Shown here: positions 41,665-49,290 of the stretch, piece by piece | Position numbering within the stretch: position 1 is the stretch's first letter | Layout of the letters: every line of letters begins with the position of its first letter | From: Porphyromonadaceae bacterium UBA4702 | Lineage (GTDB): Bacteria; Bacteroidota; Bacteroidia; Bacteroidales; Muribaculaceae | Direction: 5' to 3' | Assembly: GCA_002404675.1 (NCBI GenBank) | Contig: DHKE01000001.1 | Span: 1 to 56,127, forward strand | DNA: 56,127 nucleotides | Notes under the pieces: model-generated | What the model saw: only the letters and a program-made list of their open reading frames with translations | The model's database searches: none | Told to the model about the DNA's origin: nothing | Translations under genes and position numbers: made by a program

Positions 41665-43542
41665 TCAGATGCGCACCTTGCGGCCCTCCACGATGTAGAT
41701 GCCTCCTGCGAGTTCTACTGTGGTCTTGCCTTCCTGAGCATTGACGGTTGCAACGTTGCGCCCTGCGATGTCGTATACGCGGACTGCGCGAGCCTCGCCG
41801 GCGTTCTCGATGACGAGCTGGCCGTGTGAGCCGTATACGCGGAGCGTGTTGTCAGCGCCAACTGTCTCAACCACGCCGGTCTCCTTGAAGTCCTCGGGCA
41901 TGTTGTAACCTGCCATGAGGATAGCCCATGTGTCGCTGGGGGCGTTGACGGTGAGGTCGCCGAGCAGCTCGAAGGGAGCAGAGGAGGCGGTGTTGCGGCC
42001 GCGAGCGGTGATGTAGATTGTCGCGTCTGTGGGGTCGTATGCGATAGTCTGGCAAGTAGGCATCTGGCCTCCCTTGACGAGGTTCCATTCAGTAGCCGGG
42101 TCGGAAGCGAGTGTCTCTGCGTCGTATGTGCGCATGAACACGCCGACAGTGCCGTTCATGGCGTAGCCGAACACGTATACCTTGTCAGTGTGCTGCTCGT
42201 TCTGGACAGCCTTGAAGTAGCCGCAGAGAGCGGAGTAGCCCTGGCCGAGGGTAGTCGGGTATGATTCGCGGCTTGTCACGCCCTTGACCCATGCGCCGGT
42301 AGCAGCGTCAAACTTGCAGATGAAGCCTTCGCGGACGCTGGGGGTGGCAGCTGTAGAGGTGAAAGACTTGCCTTCGCCGGCAGAGATTATGCCGTCAAAC
42401 ATCCCGGTGAACCAGAGGGTGTTGCCCACCTTGGTGATGCCATAGTACTGGAAGCCCATCTTGCCGCCGATTTTCTCGCCTTTGAGGGGAGTGACCCAGT
42501 TGGCAGTCAGGTCGGCGTTCATTGAGAAGAGGATGGGTGAGAAGTCGCCGGCGAGAGTGAATGACTTGCCGCCGAAGTTCATCTTCACGCCGTCGCCGTT
42601 GATGAGGCCCTGGCCGTAGAGGCAGCCGTCTTTCCACTCGAGGCGGTCGATTTTCTCGCTTGAGGGTATGCCGCTCTCGAGGATAGACTGTGCGCTGGCG
42701 ATGTACGAGCCGTCATTGCCGTTCAGCTTGATGATGTACATGTCGCCGGCAGCTGACTGTGCGTCGGCAGACCAGCAGCTGTCGTCGTGCAGAGAGAGGA
42801 CGACGGGACGGCCTGAAGTCGGGATTGTCATGTTTGCGCGGAAGTTGCCGGCGATGTATACGTTGTCGAAGTCATCGACAGCAGTGGCGGCAACGGAGAT
42901 AGCGTCGGAGTAGAAAGTCTCCGTTGCCTCGTCCTTGAAGCGGTCAACCTGAATGAACTTCACCCAGAGGAGGTCGCCGTCAGCGGATAGGCGGCCTATC
43001 ATAATCTGGTAGAAGCGGCGCAGGTCGCTGTCATCGTGGTTCCAAGTGTAGGTGTGTGTCTGGTTCTTGCCGTCCACGAGGGTAACGTCGTTCCAGAGGT
43101 ATTCGCCGCTGCCGCCGTCATCGGTGTTGCGCAGCTTGGCAGTGAATATCACGCCGCCGTCAGAGGTAGCCACCACGTCGCCCTGGTTGTTGTAGAAGTC
43201 GCAAGTGGTGGAGTTCATCTTCCAGAGGAGGTTGCCCTGCTTGTCAGTCTTCATGATGCAGAGGTTGTTGTTCTGGCTTGTTCCGTTGGGGTCGTAGTCA
43301 GCTCCCTGGAAAAGCACGTTTTGTCCGAAATAGATGTCTCGGATGTCGTGCTTCGTGCCGCCGAGGAGGTGCCAGTAGACGTTGTCATCGGCAGAGATTG
43401 CGTTTGACTGAGCCTGATCGCCGGCAGTGGTAGCGCTGTCGAATGTGGCTCCCCACACGGCCTGCGGCGCGGTCAGTTCAGCCCCTGCGGAGAGTATTGA
43501 CCCGCAGAGGGCTATGATGCTGAAAATGGTAGACTTTTTCAT
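41665..43542 (-). CDS. Secreted beta-propeller-like protein with T9SS tail
   Basis: A 625-residue exported protein with a signal peptide (MKKSTIFSIIALCGSILSAGA). The body has repeated 'Asp-x-Asp-Gly-x-x-x-W' type strands (DKQGNLLWKMN, SADGDLLWVKF, DDFDNVYIAGNF, GYSALCGYFKA) resembling the SBBP-like beta-propeller repeats of surface proteins. It ends in a T9SS sorting tail (AVRVYDIAGRNVATV...LAGGIYIVEGRKVRI). It is divergent from the receptor-M16 peptidase operon. Two palindromes lie between the two promoters, so joint regulation is likely and it may be an extracellular part of that system (inference). Confidence 0.82.
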   Translation of the reverse strand: MKKSTIFSIIALCGSILSAGAELTAPQAVWGATFDSATTAGDQAQSNAISADDNVYWHLLGGTKHDIRDIYFGQNVLFQGADYDPNGTSQNNNLCIMKTDKQGNLLWKMNSTTCDFYNNQGDVVATSDGGVIFTAKLRNTDDGGSGEYLWNDVTLVDGKNQTHTYTWNHDDSDLRRFYQIMIGRLSADGDLLWVKFIQVDRFKDEATETFYSDAISVAATAVDDFDNVYIAGNFRANMTIPTSGRPVVLSLHDDSCWSADAQSAAGDMYIIKLNGNDGSYIASAQSILESGIPSSEKIDRLEWKDGCLYGQGLINGDGVKMNFGGKSFTLAGDFSPILFSMNADLTANWVTPLKGEKIGGKMGFQYYGITKVGNTLWFTGMFDGIISAGEGKSFTSTAATPSVREGFICKFDAATGAWVKGVTSRESYPTTLGQGYSALCGYFKAVQNEQHTDKVYVFGYAMNGTVGVFMRTYDAETLASDPATEWNLVKGGQMPTCQTIAYDPTDATIYITARGRNTASSAPFELLGDLTVNAPSDTWAILMAGYNMPEDFKETGVVETVGADNTLRVYGSHGQLVIENAGEARAVRVYDIAGRNVATVNAQEGKTTVELAGGIYIVEGRKVRI

Positions 43543-43581
43543 GTCTCGTATGCAGTTGATTTATGTTTTTATTTCACGCTG

Positions 43582-43589
43582 CAAAATTA
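43582..43589 (-). promoter_or_regulatory. Putative -7 element of the beta-propeller gene
   Basis: The minus strand reads TAATTTTG, 40 bases before the start codon. The first 16-bp palindrome begins 24 bases upstream, close to where the -33 should be. Confidence 0.5.
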
Positions 43590-43612
43590 CGGCTATCGGC
43601 GGTGCGAAAAAA

Positions 43613-43628
43613 TACCGCAAATGCGGTA
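43613..43628. promoter_or_regulatory. Operator candidate, copy 1
   Basis: A perfect 7-2-7 palindrome, TACCGCAAATGCGGTA. A related copy starts exactly 32 bases downstream. Confidence 0.6.
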
Positions 43629-43644
43629 AAAACGCGGTGCGGAA

Positions 43645-43660
43645 TACCACATTCGCGGTA
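43645..43660. promoter_or_regulatory. Operator candidate, copy 2
   Basis: TACCACATTCGCGGTA shares the outer arms TACC/GCGGTA with copy 1. It abuts the -33 element of the receptor operon promoter, so a bound protein would affect transcription. Confidence 0.55.
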
Positions 43661-43691
43661 TTGACCTGCCGCCGGGGCGGTGCTAACTTTG
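43659..43691 (+). promoter_or_regulatory. Promoter of the receptor-M16 peptidase operon
   Basis: TATTG (43659-43663), 20 bases, then TAACTTTG (43684-43691). The receptor start is 45 bases downstream. Confidence 0.6.
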
Positions 43692-43735
43692 CACTCACAA
43701 ATAATTAGGTATAGACACCCCTGATTTTCCAGGAA

Positions 43736-46414
43736 ATGAAGCATACTAAGAAGACAACAACCTTGGGTTTGGCGGCACTGGCTCTCATTGCGATGCGGGC
43801 CGGTATGCCTGCCGGTCACGCCGCGACGGTCAGTGACCGGCAGGCAACGCCTTCTGACAGCATCGCGGCGGACAGCATAGGCAAGAAGCCGGAGAAGAAG
43901 CCAGCCAAGCAGCGGAAAGAGCACCATAAAGAAACGCAGCTCGATGAGGTGGTGGTGACTGCTCGCGAGGGCGACGGCCTGACGGCCTCATCGCGCATTG
44001 ACCGCTCGGCGATGACGCACCTGCAGCCGACGAGTTTCACCGACCTGCTCGAGCTTGTCCCGGGCAACATATCGAAGAACCCCGCCATGGGCGAGGCCAA
44101 CCTCATCACCATACGCGAGACTGGCACGCTGGGCGCGACCGGCCAGAAGGTGCAGAACGAGGACTATGACATCTCCTCGCTCGGCACTCTGTTCATGGTG
44201 GACGGCGCACCGGTCAACGGTGACGCGAATATGCAGGGCGTGGGCACTTCCACTTCGGGCGACGCTCCCTCGGCGGCACGCAACATCACCAACAAGGGCG
44301 TGGATATGCGCACCATATCGACCGACAACATCGAGAGCGTTGAGATAGTGCGCGGCATCCCCTCGGCAGAGTACGGCAACCTGACCTCGGGCCTCGTCAA
44401 GATAAGCCGTATACGTAGCGCGACCCCGTTCACAGCCCGCTTCAAGGCTGACGAGTACAGCAAGCTCTTCTCTGCCGGCAAGGGCGTGTCGATAGGGAGG
44501 TACGACCATGTGCTCAACCTCGACCTGACGTATCTCGACTCAAAGGTTGACCCTCGAGATGCCCTCGAGAACTACAAGCGGCTCACCGGCTCGGCGCGTA
44601 TGGCTATGAAATTCCAGAGCGACCTTGCTGGAATAGACTGGAACTACGGACTGGACTACACCGGCTCTTTCGACAACGCGAAGGCCGACCCTGACCTTAA
44701 TTACAACAAGATAGACGAATACAAGTCAAGTTACAACCGCATCGCGTTCACGTCCGACCTCGACATCTCGCTCTTCTCCAACGCTTTTTTCAACAACATC
44801 GATGTGAACACGTCTGCCAGCTACCAGGTTGACCGTCTGGAGCGTCACAAGCAGGTTGCGCCGCAGCGTGCGTCGGTAGCCCCCACGTCGATGCAACCGG
44901 GCGTAAACCCCGGCGAGTACCTGCTGGGCGAGTACATCGCCGACTATGAGAGCGACGGCCGTCCGTTCAACCTCTTTGTCAAGGGGAAGGCTTCGGGCCA
45001 GCGCAAGACATGGTCGCTGACACACAAGTATATGGTCGGCGGCGAGTGGACGCTGTCGAAGAATTTCGGCCACGGCCAGATATACGACCTGCGCCGCCCT
45101 CTGGCAGCCGCCTGGACTTCGCGTCCACGCGACTTCCGCGACATACCCGCGCTCAACGTGCTGTCGTTCTTCATCGAGGACGAGGCGTCGATGCCGATAG
45201 GGGGCAACATGCTGACCATGCGCCTCGGCCTGCGCTCGATACAGCTGCCCGGGCTGTCGAGCAAGTATTACCTCGCCAACCGCCCGTACCTCGACCCGCG
45301 CTTCAACGCCAAGTGGAAGTTTGCCGGCATACCCACCAAGAGCGGCGACATGGTGTTCGCTCTGTCGGGCGGCATAGGCCTGACCACCAAGATGCCTACG
45401 CTCGACTACCTGTTCCCGCAGGAGAACTATGCCGACATCATCCAGCTCAACTACTATGACATCAACAAGCCTAAGGAAAACAGCCTCATCAGCCTAATGA
45501 CATACGTCAACGATGCTGTCAACTATGACCTGAAGGCGGCACGCAACCTGAAATGGGAGGTGACGGCCTCGCTGCACTGGCGCGGCAACAGCCTCAACGT
45601 GACCTATTTCCAGGAGAACATGAACTCGGGCTTCCGCTACTCGCCGGTGTATGCTCCGTATGCCTACCGCAAGTATGACGCTTCGGGCGTCATCTCCTCG
45701 CAGCTCTCCTCGCCGCCGGTGCTCGACGAGCTGCCGTTCACCGACGAGCGAGTGCTGCGCAGCTACCGCCGCGCTACCAACGGCACACGCATATTCAAGC
45801 GAGGCATCGAGTTTACCGCCTCGAGCGAGCGGTGGAAGCTGCTGCACTCCAAACTGACGATTACCGGCGCATGGTTCAAGACCACTTACAGCAACTCGCA
45901 GATGCTGTTCTCCGAAGTGTCGGATGTCATCAACGGCGCGGCTGTGAGCGACCGCTATGTGGGCCTGTATGACTACCGCGACGGTCGTGTGACCGAGCAG
46001 GTCAACACCAATTTCATGATTGACACGCAGATACCGCGCTGGGGACTCATCTTCACAACCACGCTGCAATGCATGTGGTGGGTCAAGACCACGCGCTTAC
46101 CCCTCGACGGCCGCCCGGTGCAGTATCTCGACGCTGCCGACGGCGAAATGCACCCATACGATGCCGCTGCCGAGAATGACCCGGCTCTGCGCTACCTCGT
46201 CAAGACTTACAACGGCGACACGTTCAAGACCGTCAAGGTGCCTTTTGCTGCATACCTCAACCTGAAGGCGACCAAAAGAATTGGCGACCATGTCAAGATA
46301 GCCCTCTTCGTCAACCGCATCATAGACTGGCTTCCCGACTACCGCGCCAACGGCCTGCTGATACGCCGTGCCTCAAACGCATATTTCGGCATGGAGCTAA
46401 ACCTCTCCATCTGA
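43736..46414 (+). CDS. TonB-dependent outer-membrane receptor
   Basis: An 892-residue receptor with a signal peptide, a basic spacer (KKPEKKPAKQRKEHHKE, ~50-66), a TonB box-like LDEVVVTAR (69-77), a plug domain (about 80-235; LLELVPGNISKNPAMG, SVEIVRGIPSAEYGNLTSG) and a 22-strand-type barrel ending in YFGMELNLSI. It lacks the carboxypeptidase-like N domain of SusC proteins, pointing to siderophore-, vitamin- or protein-type cargo. It is first of four co-oriented genes ending in an M16 peptidase. Confidence 0.92.
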   Translation: MKHTKKTTTLGLAALALIAMRAGMPAGHAATVSDRQATPSDSIAADSIGKKPEKKPAKQRKEHHKETQLDEVVVTAREGDGLTASSRIDRSAMTHLQPTSFTDLLELVPGNISKNPAMGEANLITIRETGTLGATGQKVQNEDYDISSLGTLFMVDGAPVNGDANMQGVGTSTSGDAPSAARNITNKGVDMRTISTDNIESVEIVRGIPSAEYGNLTSGLVKISRIRSATPFTARFKADEYSKLFSAGKGVSIGRYDHVLNLDLTYLDSKVDPRDALENYKRLTGSARMAMKFQSDLAGIDWNYGLDYTGSFDNAKADPDLNYNKIDEYKSSYNRIAFTSDLDISLFSNAFFNNIDVNTSASYQVDRLERHKQVAPQRASVAPTSMQPGVNPGEYLLGEYIADYESDGRPFNLFVKGKASGQRKTWSLTHKYMVGGEWTLSKNFGHGQIYDLRRPLAAAWTSRPRDFRDIPALNVLSFFIEDEASMPIGGNMLTMRLGLRSIQLPGLSSKYYLANRPYLDPRFNAKWKFAGIPTKSGDMVFALSGGIGLTTKMPTLDYLFPQENYADIIQLNYYDINKPKENSLISLMTYVNDAVNYDLKAARNLKWEVTASLHWRGNSLNVTYFQENMNSGFRYSPVYAPYAYRKYDASGVISSQLSSPPVLDELPFTDERVLRSYRRATNGTRIFKRGIEFTASSERWKLLHSKLTITGAWFKTTYSNSQMLFSEVSDVINGAAVSDRYVGLYDYRDGRVTEQVNTNFMIDTQIPRWGLIFTTTLQCMWWVKTTRLPLDGRPVQYLDAADGEMHPYDAAAENDPALRYLVKTYNGDTFKTVKVPFAAYLNLKATKRIGDHVKIALFVNRIIDWLPDYRANGLLIRRASNAYFGMELNLSI

Positions 46415-46446
46415 CCTCAAACCTGTGAAATAAACGATACACCTAT

Positions 46447-47745
46447 ATGAATATCAGAACACTACTCATCGCGATAGCGACCTTCGCCACGGCTCTGCTG
46501 ACGAGCTGTGACGAGCACCTCGACGCTCCCGACAGCGGCGCGGCCGTGACCGTGCAGCTCAACTGGGGCGACACCGAACAGCCGGACAACATCACGGACG
46601 GCAAGGTGACGTTCAAGAACATCAACACTGGGCAGGTGACGACCTTCTCCCTCGACACTGAAAGCATCTCCGTCGCCCCCGGCCTGTACGACATCTCCCT
46701 GACCGCCACAGCAGCCCTCCCCAACGGCGGCGTGGCTGAGGTGAAGGCGTTCCGCCAGTCGGTGACCATCGCTGCCGGCGACAATGCGGTGGAACTCTCG
46801 CCGTTCTGCACCATCAACTCCGACGACTTCATCATCTCCGAAATCTTCTTCACCGGCACGCTGCAGCCCTCCGGCAACCAGTATTACGGCGACGACTACA
46901 TCAAGATATACAACAACACCGACCATGTGCTGTACGCCGACGGGCTGACCATATTCGAGTCGAAGTTCACCACCACGCAGAAGTTCGAGTATTCGCCCGA
47001 CATCATGAGCGAGGCGATGACCGTCCATGCCCTCTACACTGTCCCAGGCAGCGGCAAGGAGCATCCGGTCAACCCCGGCGAGTACCTGCTGATAGCCGAT
47101 ACCGGCATCGACCATACGGTCATCAACCCCAACTCTTTCGACCTCTCCAGTGCCGACTTCGAGTGGTATGACGTATCGACCAAGCCGGCGCACACCGACA
47201 TCGACTCGCCGACAGTGCCAAACCTCGACAAGTGGTATTGCTACACGCTCTCGTTCTTCGTGCTGCACAACCGAGGCTTCCGCGCATACGGCATCGCGCG
47301 CATACCTGTTGACAAGGACGAGTACCTGAAGGACTACTGGTACACCTATGACTATACTATCGTCGTGCCGGCCGGCACGTTCCCCATGTCGCAGTCGGCG
47401 TACAAGCTCCCCAACAAGTGGATAGTCGATGTGGTCAACTGCTCGGTGGCTGCTGAATACGAGTGGAACGTGTCTGATCCGAGCCTCGACATGGGCTGGA
47501 CCAACTGCGGCACTATCGACCACGACAAGACGCGCTATTTCCACGCTGTGCGCCGCAAGCTCGCCGGCTTTTCCGCGACAGGCACGCCGATATTCCAGGA
47601 CACCAACAACTCTACGGAGGATTTCAACGCCATGGTGACACCCTCCGAGATAGAACGCCAGGGCACTGCCAAGGACATCAACGGCACTCCTTGCACCGTG
47701 CAGACCTACGACGGTGTAGTACCCATTGGAAAGAGCGAAAAATGA
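46447..47745 (+). CDS. DUF4876-like surface lipoprotein
   Basis: A 432-residue lipoprotein with lipobox LLTSC (Cys21), followed by Asp-Glu. An N-terminal Ig-like domain (VTVQLNWGD...) is followed by a domain I recognise as DUF4876-like (FIISEIFFTGTLQPSGNQYY, DDYIKIYNNTDHVLYADGL). The family's function is not established. Its place between a TonB receptor and a barrel protein suggests ligand capture for the receptor. The next gene starts inside its stop (ATGA). Confidence 0.8.
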   Translation: MNIRTLLIAIATFATALLTSCDEHLDAPDSGAAVTVQLNWGDTEQPDNITDGKVTFKNINTGQVTTFSLDTESISVAPGLYDISLTATAALPNGGVAEVKAFRQSVTIAAGDNAVELSPFCTINSDDFIISEIFFTGTLQPSGNQYYGDDYIKIYNNTDHVLYADGLTIFESKFTTTQKFEYSPDIMSEAMTVHALYTVPGSGKEHPVNPGEYLLIADTGIDHTVINPNSFDLSSADFEWYDVSTKPAHTDIDSPTVPNLDKWYCYTLSFFVLHNRGFRAYGIARIPVDKDEYLKDYWYTYDYTIVVPAGTFPMSQSAYKLPNKWIVDVVNCSVAAEYEWNVSDPSLDMGWTNCGTIDHDKTRYFHAVRRKLAGFSATGTPIFQDTNNSTEDFNAMVTPSEIERQGTAKDINGTPCTVQTYDGVVPIGKSEK

Positions 47746-49268
47746 GATTAGGCATCTTGACATCTACGCTGTTGGCAGCCGCCCCCGTGTTTGCGGCGAC
47801 GGCAGCCGACTCGCTTGCTGTGGCGCAGAAGTCTGCGGCGGAGGCAACGGGGTTTGCCGGCTTTGCCGCGCTTCCGTTCACCAATCCTGCCGTCCGCCCC
47901 TTGCAGCGCGGCTACTCGTACTCGCAAGCGCGGCTGGGCCACAGCTCGCAGCTGCAGACACGCGCCGCCACGATAGAAAAGGGAAGGGGCGAGCAGAAAG
48001 GCTTCTTCGCTGCCGATGCCTTTATACACTCTGGCAGCTCGACGGTGTGGGGCAGCGCGGCATACCACAACGGCCGCATCCTCGGCATGAACCTCTGCGA
48101 GTCGCCTGACTACGACAAGGTGTACCCCTACGTCATTGCCGACACCATTGGCGGCAACCAGTCGCTCGAGCGGTACATGTTCTCTGGAGGCTATGCCCGC
48201 AGCGGCGAGGCCGTGTCGTGGGGCGTGTCGCTCGGATACGTCGCCGGTCTGTACTACCGCCAGGTAGACCCGCGTCCCAAGACCATTTCGGGACAGCTGA
48301 ACATCGCTGCCGGCGTGACGTTCCGCATCGGGGGCTATGACCTCGGCCCTGCATTATTGTTTGAACGCTACCGCCAGTCTACGGGCATCTCCTTTGTCAG
48401 CGAAATGGGCGACTCCAAGCTGTACCACCTCACTGGCCTCGGCACTGACTATGCGCGTTTCGCCGGCAGCGGCGTGAATGTGTTCAGCGATGGCTATACA
48501 TACTCCCTCGGCGCAGACCTTTACCCCCGCAGCGGCTCTGGCGCGTTTGCCTCGGCTCGCTTCTCGCTCATGACCATGCGCCATGTGGTGTCTGACCTCA
48601 ACAAGCTCCCCCTTGGCAATGTCAACCACCGTGCCGCTGATTTCCAGGCCGGATATGTGTACGCCTCCGGCAGCCGCTGGCGGTGGAAGGCCATGGCAGA
48701 GGGCGGCATATACCGCCGCCACGGCAAGGAGAACCTGTTCGGCGACGCGACTTCCGGCTCTTATCCGCAGATAGGCTCGCGTCTGGCGTTTGCTGACAAT
48801 GCCTGGCGGCTGGCAGCCGGCGGCGTGGCGGAGTATTCCGCAGGCAGCTGCCGCTTGGCCCTCACTCCGAAAGTCGGCTTCCAGCACCGCCTGATGTCCT
48901 ACATTGCCGGACGCGAATGGCTGCAGGACGGCATGACGGTTTCGGCTGACTTCTCCATGGCGTGGTCGCCGGCGCAGAGATGGGTGTACAAGTTCCGCCT
49001 CGCCGGCATGCTGTACGACCCCACATCCTCCGGCCTGAAATCAGGCACTGTAGGCAGCGACCGCGAATCGCAGCTGTTTGCCGCTGCGCTGAAGGAGGAT
49101 TTCCGCAACGCCACCTGCACACGCCGCACACTCTCCGCCGCCCTTGCTGGCGAGTATGCCATCAGCGCAAAGTATGCTGTGGGCATCGACGTGACATACC
49201 GCCACGAGAACTATGCCAGCGGCGTAATCGGCAACGGCATCGAGGCAGCGGTCAGCTTCATATTCTGA
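47742..49268 (+). CDS. DUF6850-like outer-membrane beta-barrel protein
   Basis: A 508-residue exported protein from ATG 47742, fixed by the ATGA overlap. A signal peptide (MRLGILTSTLLAAAPVFA) is followed by Gly/Tyr/Ser-rich alternating strands throughout (RYMFSGGYARSGEAVSWG, YRHENYASGVIGNGIEAAV), ending in VSFIF, a typical barrel terminus. I assign it tentatively to the DUF6850 group that travels with DUF4876. It might be a second pore or a scaffold for the receptor complex. Confidence 0.72.
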   Translation: MRLGILTSTLLAAAPVFAATAADSLAVAQKSAAEATGFAGFAALPFTNPAVRPLQRGYSYSQARLGHSSQLQTRAATIEKGRGEQKGFFAADAFIHSGSSTVWGSAAYHNGRILGMNLCESPDYDKVYPYVIADTIGGNQSLERYMFSGGYARSGEAVSWGVSLGYVAGLYYRQVDPRPKTISGQLNIAAGVTFRIGGYDLGPALLFERYRQSTGISFVSEMGDSKLYHLTGLGTDYARFAGSGVNVFSDGYTYSLGADLYPRSGSGAFASARFSLMTMRHVVSDLNKLPLGNVNHRAADFQAGYVYASGSRWRWKAMAEGGIYRRHGKENLFGDATSGSYPQIGSRLAFADNAWRLAAGGVAEYSAGSCRLALTPKVGFQHRLMSYIAGREWLQDGMTVSADFSMAWSPAQRWVYKFRLAGMLYDPTSSGLKSGTVGSDRESQLFAAALKEDFRNATCTRRTLSAALAGEYAISAKYAVGIDVTYRHENYASGVIGNGIEAAVSFIF

Positions 49269-49290
49269 TACACAACACATCAACCGATAC

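Noticed and set aside
46462..47763. 433-codon open frame antisense to the DUF4876-like lipoprotein gene
   Set aside because: Long only because stop codons are rare on the opposite strand of GC-rich genes. The sense strand has a lipobox, a domain match and operon spacing.
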